Made by a program: the position numbers and the translations under genes. The notes under the pieces were generated by a model that did no database searches, was not told the DNA's origin, and worked only from the letters and a program-made list of their open reading frames with translations. 64,000 nt of DNA from Sphagnum compactum (Eukaryota; Bryophyta; Sphagnopsida; Sphagnales), in the NCBI GenBank assembly GCA_965153455.1, contig OZ234494.1:12338001-12402000 (forward strand). The letters run 5' to 3'. Below, piece after piece: positions 1 to 11,812 of this stretch; the stretch's first letter is position 1, and the number at the start of each line of letters is the position of its first letter.

Positions 1-224
1 TGTAAGCTTTAAAGCATGAACAAGTAGTCATTAGATTAAATTGAACCCCTCACTTTCATGGTGACAAGGCAAAGCATTAACTATCCACCCACCACTTCAC
101 ATGATGATGGATAATGTCATAAGAAAATAATATAAACACATACTCATTTTGAGTTTCACATTTTATAATTTCAAATCATAAATATATGTCAACATATAAT
201 TCTAGACATGAATCAAGGTTGATA

Positions 225-350
225 CTAAATAGGTAGATGGTGAATATTTTGCTACACATACCTATTTAGTTACCAACCTATTATCTACCTACCTAACTAT
301 TTACCTAACCTATTACCTATTTACTTACCAAACTACATACCTACCTATCC
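225..350. repeat. Degenerate CCTA/TAGG tetranucleotide repeat
   Basis: The stretch is built from imperfect CCTA, TTACC and TAGG words, for example repeated 'ctacctacctaa' and 'ctatttacc'. The same texture recurs at 2880-3290, 28.14-28.33 kb and 53.19-53.40 kb in this window. Confidence 0.6.
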
Positions 351-2879
351 ACATGCTATGCAGCTTAGACCACATGCCTAAGGGGCTTGCAACCTACACT
401 TGACACATATGTAAATATGTAACATTATCAATGATTAAAATTTAGAACATATAGTATGTAACAATCCATGTCACCCATGGAGTCACTAAAATTAGTCATG
501 CCATAATAAGCATTGATGTCATGTAGGCATCACAAGATCCATGTGTAATTGACTTTTTTGATTTGACTAAAAAAATTAGTTGATGTAGTAAAATAAGACA
601 TGCCTACTTTTGGAAGGGGCAAAACGGACAAAGAATATTTTTTTAATAATTTCGAATAAGTAAATTTAGTCACATCAATCATTGTAGTCATAGTGCCAAA
701 GGCATAATAGACATGGTTTTGTAGTATTTATAAGATTTATTTTACTATTAAGATAATTTATCAAATTTTTTATTCAAATGATATGAGGAATTAGGTTTAA
801 ATGCATCCCCAAAGGCTTACAAGGTATCAAAGTTTTCTTTTTGATATATAGCTCTATGAAGACTTGAAAGCCTTGGGGGTGAAAACACACTATGGTGGAC
901 CAAAATTAGTGGATGTGGTGTCCATAAAGTCCTATTCATATTGTAAAATTGGAGTTATTATTTCAAAATGGTAGCCATTTTTCTTAAAACTAAAAATTTG
1001 TGAATTTCAAGAAAAGCCTCCCCCAAGAATCCTACATACTACTTATGTTTTGAAATGTACCTCAAAATTCATCAATATTTGAATTTCAAGGATTAAATTC
1101 AACAACTAACTCATACATTTCCATTATTTTAAACAATATTTACTTTCCCATGAATTAGTCGATTCTAGATCTACATTCATGATACCATTCCACCCAAAAA
1201 ATGACATTTATTGGTATATGTCATGATGCATTTTTGAATCCATAATACAAATCATGGATTGCGTCAATGTTGTTGCCCTAACTTAGGAAGTCCACTTTGA
1301 ATTCATAGTATCATTATTTGTCACTCTATTTTTTACAATATTTTCAACTTGTACCCTATTACTAAAAAATGAGTCCTTTCCAATATTTGATCATACTTTC
1401 AAAGTTGTATAGGCCTAGAACTTAACATTCTTATGTGAAAATTGTAGTGTGACACAAAAAAAAATGGGACTATCTAGTGTGCTTTCACCTTTGGGTGTGC
1501 TACTTATTATCTCAGATTAAAATAAAATGGGCATGCAAAAGTTTTGTGATGGGACAAGGACAAGCTCCTAAAGTTGAATTCACAAATGTGTGCAAATGCA
1601 CAAATTAAAATTTTAAAAAAATTAATGGATTTGGAACCAAATTGGTGCTTAGACAAATCATAGATCCATAAGGTTACCATGGTTTAGATTTGGGAAAAGC
1701 CACCACTTTCTTCCTTTATAATATATTTTGTAGCTTCTTGTTATTATCGCTACACATTTGGGAATGTCCAACCAACCTTGTTCACAAGTCTATCATCAAC
1801 CACATCCCTTGGGACTTAGGGTCAATGCTTTCTTTCCTTAAAAACCTTGGTATTGGGTTAACCAAATGACTATAGCAAAGGAGCTTTTTCCTTCTAATGT
1901 TTACAAGATTTTAGAATTTTTTTCACATATCATGTCCACATTTGAGTTCAAAAAACTTTCTTACTTTGGCTAGTTCATGTAACCTAGTGCTAATGCAATT
2001 AGGCTACCAAAACATGGGTTTAAACAAGTTTTGGGTGTCCAATGAAAAGAAACACATGACATTGTTTGATGTGGACATAGACAACTCTACTTTCCCCAAA
2101 AGATTTTCATTTGGTTAGTTGAAGGTGGATACATCGATCATTTCCATGGGATCTTGGTGAATGGTACTTGAAGACCATAATTTCACTTGAAAATGCACCT
2201 CTTTTTGGTTATTTTGTCAAAGGAGGATACCTCTCAAATGCTACGCAAAATGTCTTCCTTGCCAATTTTGATGACCTTCATGCAACAAATTGTGTTGAAT
2301 GTTATTTTTCCTGAGCAAATCATTGCAAGATTATGGCACAACTCTAGGCCCCTCAAAGTTTTTACTCCCATTTGGCAAACTTTTAACCAAGGTGTTGTAG
2401 TTAAATTGTGGCTTGCATGCGTGGGTTTTCCTTCAAACAGTGAAGTTTGTTAGGAGTTTGTCATAAAGACATCCCTAGGACCCCTCAACATTGTCTCATG
2501 GATTGTTCTAAAATTAAATTGACCTTGAATATATATATATATATAAGGAACAAATAAGAAGCTCTCACAAACATTTTTCTCTTGTGGCCCTTGATTCTTT
2601 TAGGCACAATTGTTGTTTGAAAGGAATAGGATGAACATCTTACCCATAGATTGCATGGTGGTGAGTTTTCCTATGTTGGTTAGGTAGTCCTTTCATTAAA
2701 AGAAAATTGAAAATTAACAATCAGATTTTAGTTGTAATAGACACTTATGATTATAGTCCATTTTTCATCCATTATCATGGATGAACATGAATATGACATG
2801 AATCACATGTAGCTTACGTAAAACTTGTTCTTGCGATTACATTCGTGACTACCTTATGAATAGTCGCATGATGCCCATT

Positions 2880-3295
2880 GCCAAATGTCTTAGCTTTACT
2901 TGGCATAGCTTAATAACCTACCTACATACCTAAGTAAAATAATAGGCAGGTAAGTAAAAGGTGTCTACCCAACATAGCCTACTAGGTTTGCCTAACTTAT
3001 AAGACGCATACTAACTTAACTTAGCCTATGTTTGGTAGGTTTGCTAACCTATGGCTACGTCCTATGCTTGTAGGTTTCTTAATTTAGCCTAGCTACTTAT
3101 GTAATGTAGCTTAGCCTAAATAAAAAGCCTAGTTTAGCTACATACTTAGGAAATAAGTAGGTAGTTAGCCTAAGGACTAGCTACAAAGGTAAGTAAGTAG
3201 CTTAATCTACCTAGCTAGATAGTTAGATAGCCTAACTTGCTAGGTAGCTAAGTAGCCTATATAGCATAGCCTAGTTAGGTATTTAGGTTTCAAGT
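2880..3295. repeat. Degenerate TAGC/CCTA/TAGG repeat
   Basis: About 400 bases are dominated by imperfect words such as 'tagcctaact', 'aggtagctaagtag' and 'cctacatacctaag'. No open reading frame survives. It looks like an old, diverged minisatellite or the repeat-rich end of a dead element. Confidence 0.6.
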
Positions 3296-4135
3296 TTTTT
3301 GCACCTTACACCAACAAACAAGAGCGCCTATTTTGATAACAACCCCAATAGAACATGATGTCAATTTTATGACAATGCCGATTAATGTCATCTACAATAC
3401 GATGTAGGTGAGCACCCCATTGTCAATAGATTACAATTCAATCAAAAGACGTACCCCGGGAATCTAAATTATCCACAAACTTTTGAGCCCATGAGCTTTT
3501 GTTTTACCGTTCTCACATGGGCTTTCCGCACTCATCACAAAAGTTGAAACCTTGCACATGCATAGCACATTCCAGGTTAGATATCCCCAATAGTCATGGG
3601 CCTACTAAGTACGTAGATTACATACATGTTAGTGCAATCCTTTCCCTTCCCTACCAGCACCCATTCCCATGACCAATAACGTAGTCACACTTTTAATGAT
3701 TTCATGACACTCGTCAAGTCATCTATTTCCATTGACAACATAACAACCACACCCACATAATAAAAGAAAACAACTTATGAACAAACAATGTAATTAATTA
3801 GAGAGTGAACCATTTTTTTAAATTTTTTTTTTTGGCATCATATGTAACATGAGAAAGAGTTGTTATGACCATCAACTTTGAGCCCAATTCACTTTGATCC
3901 ATGTGTGCTCTATCTACACTTTGTTATTTTCCAACTTGGGGCCATCCCTAGCATTTTACTTGACTTCAAATTATATAATTTAGTTGGTCGGTGTGTTGAG
4001 TGTGAACTTGAAGTCAATGGCTTATTTGTTTTGTTGTCATGACCCACAATTGTTTGTGTAAAGTGGGTGGAATCAAGCTAAATGGATTGCAGCCTTGTGG
4101 CTGCCTTGCAAATGGTGCTGGGTCAATTTCACCAC

Positions 4136-4196
4136 ATAATTAGGTTAGCATTTGTTGTACCATCCTATATGGTACAACAAATGCTAACCTAATTAT
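4136..4196. repeat. Perfect 28-bp hairpin with 5-base loop
   Basis: Bases 4136-4163 and 4169-4196 are exact reverse complements (arm begins ataattaggttagcatttg), separated by the loop 'cctat'. No gene is adjacent. It could be the core of a foldback MITE or a small inverted duplication. The tiny loop argues against a typical microRNA precursor. Confidence 0.85.
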
Positions 4197-6877
4197 CTTG
4201 TGGGTCATGGATTCAACAAGACATGATAAATTAGGTGGATATATATATATATGTGGGGTCAAAACCTTAAGGGAGTGTTGGGCAATATGACCTCCCATCA
4301 TGGATGATTAGATAATAACCACACTTGGAAAGGAGGTAGTAGGTACCTAGTAGCCTTAATAGTTCTTTTCCCCCCTTATAAGTGGTTCTAATTATGTTTA
4401 AAACCATTTTAAATTGTATGCTAGATTTGTTTTAAATGGATTTTGATCCATTATTCAATAATTCATTTCTTCACATATATGTATGTGCAAGTCACATAGG
4501 GTAACCCGATTTTCATACATGTTCATTGAAGTCATAATGCTTGATATTAAAATCAAATTAAGGTTTCAAAAGGGAACAAGTTTTAAATTGATGTAGTAAA
4601 AAGAACAACAACTACCCTTTGAAAACAAATGGGCTTACAGGTTGTTCTTTACTTCAAATTTTAATTTTTTTACTTATGTAACCTAAATGTGTGAGATGTA
4701 CCTTAAATCTAGTCAAGACTATCACACAATGCCAAATAGGAGGTTTCCATGTCAATAAGAAACAATTCCGTAGTTGATATTTGAAGTAGATGAATTTGTT
4801 CTTTGGATGTGAGCGACTTTATTTCGTATCCCACCATTTTTGCAATTGAAGCTGAATTGAAATCGAGTTCGTTCATTTGTCTCAAAACCTACATGGAGCT
4901 TTGAAAACCAATTTCAATTTTGTTGGCTTAAATTACTTAAAACTCTTCAAATGTTTCACAACTTGTAGGCATGAAAATCAAATGGATCAAGATATAGTCC
5001 TTAATTAGGGACAAAATACATCCAAGAACGATCGAATAACAACGTTGTTGTAAAGCATTTGGCAGAACAAGTCTAGTGCATCATCGAGAGGGCACATTAT
5101 CAAGTGGGGAATTTTTCCTCCACAAAAGGCTTGTTTTTTCAAAATACCCACCTTGTTTTTCAGTTTTTCATGTAATACCCACCTAGTGTCATGGGAAAAA
5201 AATGATTAAAAAAAATTAAAAAAATAAAAAATAAAAATAAATTATAATAATAAGGCCAATGGTGGCTGATTCTGCCAGGCTCCCCCTTATTGGTCACCTA
5301 TTGGCCACCAGGGCTCTCAACAAAGAATTTTGTCATCTAATGTAACCGACATGGAATCTGAAAATACAACCTAGCCTACAAATTGGACCCTTTGCTCCCC
5401 CATATTTCCACCCTAAAACTGATCCCAGCCAGGGTTTATTATTATTATTATTTTTCCCCTCCAAATTTTGTAATATCTAAAATTTGACAAATATTTTTTT
5501 GAAATTTAAATACTTTCCAAAAAACTAGAAAAAATAGTCAAATTAACACTAGGAGAAGAAAAATTTCCACTTTTTTTTTTTCCTAATAAAAAAGAGAGAA
5601 AATCTTCCAAAAAAGAAAACACTGATCATGGTGTCATGGCCACCATGATGGGGTGAAGCAAGCCCCACCTCTCTAATTACACTTGTTGGATAACTTAAGG
5701 AAGCACTCTAGCACTTCCCCAAGCCCACCCCACCATTGGCACACCACCCATAAACAACACCAAATCACGTGATATATGTCACATGGGTTTGCCTTTTTTT
5801 TGAATTGGTACGAGTGCACAAACTAGTTGCATTTGTGTAAAGCTACTCACATCTTCAAGCTCTTTGATCTCCACCACCACGACAACTCCAACCCCCAACC
5901 CCACAATCCCTCAAAACCAAGCCCTTCCCCCATGTACACACACACACACACACACACACAAAACAACCGCATAGTTCATGTGACCCTCCCCACATGTCCT
6001 AACAGCCCACATGTAACTTGACCCCACAATTCCCCTCCCACTCCAAGAGCACTAAGTGAAGTAGTACTAATTTTGTATACTCGGAGATCATGGCCACAAA
6101 TGTCAACGAGTCATCTTCCCAAGTGAAGAAGATCATGGCCTTAAATTTTGTTTAAAAAACCCATTGAAATGTTCATCATCTAGTTGCAAACAAGTTCAGA
6201 GCTTTAAAAATTATTGATCATCAACTAGTTGAGAAGAAAATCATGGCACTTTCAACATAAAACACACACACACACACACAACCCCCCACCCCCTCCTCCC
6301 CCATCAGAATGGGCCAAAAATGGTCCAAATTGGAGAGTATCCAGTCAGTCATTGGGAGATGAAAGATCATGCCCCAATGTGGAGATCCTAATAAATAACA
6401 AATTTTAATTTCTCCTCCCTTAGATGATCGAGAAACAGCCAAACACCCTTCCAAAAACAACTACCGTCCAAAAACAAACCTAAATGCACCCTCACTAGGA
6501 GCGAGAGAAAGGAAATGATCAAAACCCTACAAAACTTTATTTATAAACACACCGCTTGATTCGGAAAAATGTACAAAGGTATTAGAAACAAGGGAAAATT
6601 TAAAGGACCAAAGTTGCCTATGAAAAATAGCTGATCATGGATTGTTGAGGTTGGGAGTGGTGGTGACTTTTAAGCCGAAGATTAAGTGAATTCTTAATTG
6701 TTTGTTTATTGTGGGTAGTGGCATTTGTTAAAGGTAAAGCCCCTAACATAATCCTGATATAGGAGTTATATCTCTCCACTTTTCATATATTCATGGACTT
6801 AGGTGCCTTCCAAATACTCTAAAATTTCAGGGAGTGCCCATCAATCTGGTGTGGGGAGTTTAGGAGTTTAGGTGTGG

Positions 6878-7125
6878 TAATTGTGGATTGTGGGTGGGTG
6901 GTTTAGATTCAGTTAGTTAATCATGAGTTGAGGGAGGGTTAGATTAAGTAAGGTTAATTGTGGATTGTGGGTGGTTTAGGTTCAGTTAGTTAATCATGAG
7001 TTGAGGGTGGGTTAGATTAAGTAAAGGCTAATTGTGGATTGTGGGTGGTTTTAGATTCAGTTAGTTAATCATGAGTTGAGGGTGGGTCAGATTAAGTAAA
7101 AGGTTAATTGTGGATTGTGGGTGTT
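6878..7125. repeat. Tandem repeat, about 76-bp unit, three full copies plus a partial
   Basis: Units begin at 6878, 6955, 7029 and 7105 with 'taattgtggattgtgggtgg' and contain 'cagttagttaatcatgagtt' and 'agattaagtaa'. Spacing varies between 74 and 77 bases because of small indels. No coding role is apparent. Confidence 0.85.
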
Positions 7126-7269
7126 GTTTGTGGTTTTAAAAAATGCTCAAAATTGGCCCCCAAGTTTTTTTTGGGGCCCTAACTCCTAGTGTAAAGCGGG
7201 CCCTAAGTAAGTTAAATTTTGGGGGTGGTTGGGGGGAGGAGGTGGGGGAGGGTTTTTTGTGCATGGTTT

Positions 7270-7345
7270 AGATAGAGAGATTAGTTACCTAATTATGGAT
7301 GGTTTAGGGTTTAGATAGAGAGATTAGTTACCTAATTATGGATGG
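7270..7345. repeat. Direct duplication of about 33 bases
   Basis: The sequence 'gatagagagattagttacct' followed by 'aattatggatgg' occurs twice, starting near 7271 and 7313, with a 42-base offset. It lies just upstream of the candidate TATA box. Confidence 0.8.
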
Positions 7346-7497
7346 TGGGTTTGGTGATTGAAATTTTGGATGTTGTTGTGAGTGAGTAGTGTGCGTGCGT
7401 GTGTGTGTGTGTTTTGGGGAGGCGTGATGTTGATCCAGTTGGGAAGGAGTTGTCAGCTTGGTTCTCGTAGCTTCATCACCCACTCCCATTCTTTTAT

Positions 7498-7506
7498 TAT
7501 ATAAAT
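7498..7506 (+). promoter_or_regulatory. Candidate TATA box (TATATAAAT)
   Basis: This is a canonical plant TATA motif followed by a pyrimidine-rich, exon-like leader. A second TATATATA lies at 7533-7540. It could drive the methyltransferase gene whose first ATG is at 8718, about 1.2 kb downstream, if the leader contains an intron. The link is inference, and transcript ends cannot be read from sequence. Confidence 0.35.
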
Positions 7507-7529
7507 TTCTTAAGTTTGCGGGTTGGCTT

Positions 7530-8717
7530 GTTATATATATCCACTTCGTTGCTGCGGCACGTCTCATTGTTTGCCAACTTAGCTAATTACGTCCCCTACA
7601 TTTGCAAACTCTATTCAAACGTCGAGCGCGCCTCTCTCCTACTTCTCCTCCTCTTCCTCCTCCTCCTCCCTCCTCAAGAGTTTGTGGCCATTTGCACTTG
7701 TTATATTGTTGTCTTGTGATTCCTTCCTTCATTCACAACAACTTCTTGTTCTTGTTCTTGTTCTTCTTCTTATAGTAGTACGTAACAATCAAAGTATTAA
7801 AGCAAGTGATTTTGTTGTGATCTCTCTCAAGTTGCAAGCTTTTTAAATTTTCTATAATTGTTTGTGATTTAGTAGTTCAATTATTATAGAGTCTTAAGTT
7901 TGTTTTTCTTGCTTTGCTTTGCTTTGCTTTGATCCTCGTTTTGAGTTAGACTGGTGTTTGTTCTCGAGTTTTCCTGTAATTGAGTTTTTTTGTGATTGAG
8001 TTTTTGGGGGTAAATTTTCGTGAGAGATTGTGAGAGATTGTGGATCAACAAATTTCCTCTTGCGCGCGCGCGTGTGTCTGTGTGTGTTCAATGTTCTTTT
8101 TTGGGGTGTGGGGTTCAGTTTTGCAATTGTGTTGTTGGTTGGTGTTTTAGCGTTGTCTCTCTTGTTCTTCTTCTTCATCAGTAGGTTCTGAAGAGAAAAC
8201 TTCTCTGACTGTCTGATCGACTAGAGAGCTCCAGAGTTTTGGAACTTCACCTTCTCTGGATCTGTTTGAGGTTTTGGGTTTTGGGTTTATGTGTGGTGTG
8301 TGTGCTTTGGAATTTGGATCTCTACAAGTCTAGATTGATATTGCAGGGCTGTACGTGTTTTGATTCTTAGATTGAGTCTGTTCTTACTTGAATCGTGTTT
8401 CTGGCCCAAGAATCTCTCTCTCTCTCTCTCTCTCTCTACTAGCTCCTAGATCTATCGATTTCTGGATTTCTCAAGCTTCTGTTCAGTGAGTCGGTGACTT
8501 GTAGTCTAATTGTTCTTCAGCTGGACCTGTAATTTGATCGTGTGAACTTGGGGGAAACAATTTAGTTTTAGTTTTACTTGATTTTTTTTCGGTTTTTGTT
8601 GTTGGGTTCTTGGGGGGTTTAACAAAGTCAGCGAAAATAGGGAAGCCGTTTGAACCGGTGTGTGCGTGTGCGCCGCCATACACGTACCCGCCGGCACCCA
8701 CATCCCCCGGCGATGAG
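7530..8717 (+). other. Long pyrimidine-rich leader upstream of the methyltransferase gene
   Basis: The segment contains CTT/CTC tracts (7625-7680, 7738-7772), a GCTTT repeat near 7913, a (CT)n microsatellite, and several small open frames. This is typical of plant 5' untranslated regions and first introns. The frame of the ATG at 8718 stays open upstream to a stop near 8535 but has no earlier in-frame ATG. A longer N-terminus joined from an upstream exon is therefore possible but not shown. Confidence 0.45.
8413..8437. repeat. (CT)n microsatellite
   Basis: About twelve uninterrupted CT dinucleotides lie in the leader of the methyltransferase gene. CT tracts in plant leaders are common and sometimes affect expression. 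No function is shown here. Confidence 0.9.
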
Positions 8718-11700
8718 ATGAGTTGGCATTGCCATGGCACCAACTATGCGGAGCTTGTCTCTAATCTACAAAGTACGTCGTAATGTTCTTCCCATGTCAA
8801 AAACAAAAAAAACAAAGACAAAAGATGCACGTAATTTCTTGAGAAGAATTCATGGATCACTAGACTTCTTTTTTGCACTAATTCAGCGACAAAGAGTTCA
8901 AGAATTCTTCTTCTTCTTCTTCTTCTATTCTTGCTTCTTTGCAGCTCTGAATCTCAGGGATTCAATAGTACCAGTTCTGAATTAACTCACGGATTCAATA
9001 GAACCAGTTCTGAAGTTCAGGGATTCAATCAAACCTGTGCTAATTGATTGGGAACAGTTTGTTTGTGGATGTCTCTTTGTGTGTGTGTGTTTTTGAGGTG
9101 TGGCAAGTACTCACCTAGCTAGTGCACGGGTTTGGCTGCAGAGCGAGGAATCCTGACATCACCAGAGGCGGCTTCGGCTATGTCCAAAGTGGATCGAAAG
9201 CTGTTTGTACCCCCAACAGCATTGCCCTACAATGATTCTCCACAGGTGATAGGTAGGTGGCCCCTGGGCTCCTCCTTTTGCCACTCCACAATGTCATCAT
9301 CCATCCATACATCCACGAATGCACATGCAATTCTTGCACATCTTTCTTAGAGTATAAACCGATGATGGTTGAATCTTGACATGGTTGAATTACATGTAGT
9401 AATGCTCTGCATTTGGGACTCAAGGGTTCTAAAGAAACAAGGAAAATGGGTTCCACCCTAATGAGATTCTCTACAAGGTTTGCAGTGCCCATGCTTCTTG
9501 TTGTTCAACATTTTCTGACTGACTGACTGACTGATAGAGATGCCTATGCCTATGGTGTGGGTTGGGAATTGCAGGATTTGGAGCAACAATTTCAGCTCCC
9601 CACATGGTAAGGTTGGAGATGACTGACCTGTTGATGGATTATCCTTGATGTACTTCAATTCTGATTTGGATTAATGCCATTTTTCTTCTTTGTCTTTTTC
9701 TTGGACCTGACTCCTTTGTGGGATTTGAAAATTGTTGGGATGGGGATTATTATTGTAGCATTCATACTGTCTGTCATTGCTGGCGGATTACTTGAAGCCC
9801 GGGATGTCGGTGCTGGATGTTGGCTCTGGATCAGGCTACTTGACTGCTGTGTTTGGCCTCATGGTTTGTGGATTTCAAACACTCTTGCTCCCCTGAATTA
9901 TTTTTTTCTCTGCTCTTATACCCACCGAAGATTTTTGTTTTGAAGCTCTGGATCAAGCTACTTGAACTGCTGCCAGTGTGTTTGCCAGGCTCATGGTTTT
10001 TGTGGATTTCACACACTCTTGAGCTCCCCTTTTTTTCTTCTCTGCAAAAATCTGTAGAAAGAAGCCAGGAATTTTGTAAGAAACCAATTGAAATCACAAT
10101 GAAGGACTTCCCACATAAATCATCATAATCTTGCATGAAGAAGAAGAAGAAGAAACTCAAGGAACTAACATAAAGACACCTGGATGCTTGGAAAGCATGT
10201 GACTGGGGGTTCTTTGAGACCTGCACCACATTTCTGTTAACAAAGTTGACACTTTTCAGTCACAGGGAGCACCAATACATAGAAAAGAGGGTGAAGAAGA
10301 AAGAAGAATCAGGTCCCATGACTTCAAAGAAGTAACAGAGTGCCAATTCCCTGTATGAACATAGCATTATTTGTCACAGAATTGAGTCTTTTCAAGGGAT
10401 TAGTGGAGGAAGATAAAAGAGGCATAGAAATTATACATTCTCTGCAGAAGAGAGTTTACTGCACCAATTGTGGAAACTGCCTATTGCTCTGAATTCTCCA
10501 GAATTGTTGTTGTTGTACTAGGCTGGACTCTGTTATGAACAAGTTGATGTATCAGATTATCAGTTTCTGGAGATGGAATTGCGGGATTGATTTTCTGAAG
10601 GAATAAAAAATGGCAGGTTGGGGAGACAGGCCGGACAGTAGGGGTTGAACACATTCCAGAGCTTGTCGATAGATCAATTGATGCAATTAAGCAAACACCT
10701 GCTGGCTCTCTCATGGACATGGGCCACCTTGAAGTCATCCGTATGCTTTCTGCACCCTTCCTGTTTGAACCATATTTTTGATAGTTCAAAGTGAACTTTA
10801 CTTGATTCATGATTTTTTTACAGTTACATTATTTTCCCTAAGTTCTCAAAGACTGGATGTGTGGTTTTTGTAGTGGCTGATGGCAAGTTGGGATATGAGG
10901 AAGGAGCACCCTACAATGCAATACATGTTGGAGCTGCTGCTGCAGGTGAGAAGTTCCTCAAACCCCTTGTTGCAATCACATTCCAGCTTGTGTAATTGTC
11001 CTAAATCCTACAGAAATTTATTTTTTTCTGTAGTAAATATCAATGCCAGATATTGTATGTATTGACGTTCTGGCTTTGGAATGCGGTGTTTGGGCATCTG
11101 GTTTGGGAATCAGTACTGCCAGCAGCTCTTGTGGAGCAGCTGAAGCCTGGTGGCCGCATGGTCATACCTGTTGGCACAATGGCCCAAGTAAGCATCTTCA
11201 TTGTCTATTTCTTTAAACAATTTTGCAAACACTTTGCCAAATCTATGACATAAAAACACACATCTCTAAACATACCAGATGCTAAATGTATGACAAAGTA
11301 ACCTCTCTGGATGGAGAGACATACTTCTGAACTGGAGCTCATAATTAGGCAGACTCACTATTGGGCAGGAAGCCTTTCAATCCTGAAACATGGAAATTCT
11401 GAGGACATTGTCAAATGTGGCATAGCTCAAAATGGTTAAGGATGATGCTGAGAACTTTTCAAGTGCAGTTAGTCTCTGAAAATTACTAGTACCAAACCAT
11501 GCAGTTACATTTTGCATGTGAAATTGTTCCTTGAAAATCTTGGTGCCGCATAGTAGGTATCCCATATAAACTTCTAAAAAATAATAGTTTGCAACATCTT
11601 CCTGTTCCACCTTGCTTGGTTGAGAAAATCATAACACAGTTGGTGGTTTTCTCAAACCATGTATGAACAAGGAGATCCATTCACTATGTCCTCCTATCTA

Positions 11701-11812
11701 ACAAATCAAAGTGTTGGGAAACTTTCAGGATCTTGTGATCGTCGACAAGTTGTTGGATGGCACGATTAAGAAGAAAACAGAGATTGGCGTGCGTTACGTG
11801 CCTCTCATTTAA
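8718..11812 (+). CDS. PIMT: Protein-L-isoaspartate O-methyltransferase (eight exons)
   Basis: The family transfers a methyl group from S-adenosylmethionine to isoaspartyl residues of aged proteins, starting their repair. Exons are 8718-8772, 9142-9252, 9575-9606, 9759-9863, 10617-10740, 10874-10945, 11114-11187 and 11729-11812. All introns are GT-AG, and splicing gives 218 aa in one frame. Visible motifs are the N-terminal MSWHCHG..ELV segment, typical of animal and plant PIMTs; [16 protein letters not shown] (51-66); AdoMet motif [13 protein letters not shown] (84-95); the AdoMet-linked [19 protein letters not shown] (144-162); and [13 protein letters not shown] (175-187). The protein ends with RYVPLI, a few residues shorter than usual. 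The start at 8718 was chosen because it restores the conserved N-terminus; the nearby ATG at 8713 meets a stop after two codons. The gene appears intact. Subcellular site is uncertain because alternative upstream exons are known in plants. Confidence 0.95.
9824..10045 (+). repeat. Tandem duplication of PIMT exon 4 end and intron start
   Basis: The end of exon 4 and start of intron 4 (about 9824-9920, 'gctctggatcaggctacttg') recur about 122 bases downstream (about 9945-10045, 'gctctggatcaagctacttg'), followed in both by a 'tcatggtttttgtggattt'-type donor region. The copy carries small insertions that break its frame, so it is a decayed extra exon inside intron 4. The downstream exon still joins the original exon 4 in frame. 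Confidence 0.85.

Larger units (their letters stand above)
1..6870. other. AT-rich intergenic DNA, no gene recognised
   Basis: No exon chain or recognisable protein family was found on either strand. The longest plus-strand open stretch (2187-2453, 88 codons) matches nothing I know and has no splice context. The region holds degenerate tetranucleotide repeats, short homopolymer runs, an (AT)n tract near 2530, a hairpin at 4136-4196 and (AC)n tracts near 5938 and 6264. It most likely consists of old decayed mobile elements, which is inference from its texture. Confidence 0.6.

Noticed and set aside
2187-2453. 88-codon open frame as a gene or transposase piece
   Set aside because: No motif, neighbour or splice site supports it. 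Its length is within chance for the window.
5827-6021. Open frame with a His-Thr repeat tail
   Set aside because: It is produced by the (AC)n microsatellite. The same applies to frames at 6221-6460, 7328-7567 and 58379-58567.
6878-7125. Possible CRISPR-like array because of regularly spaced repeats
   Set aside because: The units are contiguous tandem copies without unique spacers, and the DNA is eukaryotic.
9831-10229. 132-codon minus-strand open frame within the PIMT gene
   Set aside because: It overlaps exon 4 and introns of the well-supported plus-strand gene and resembles nothing known.
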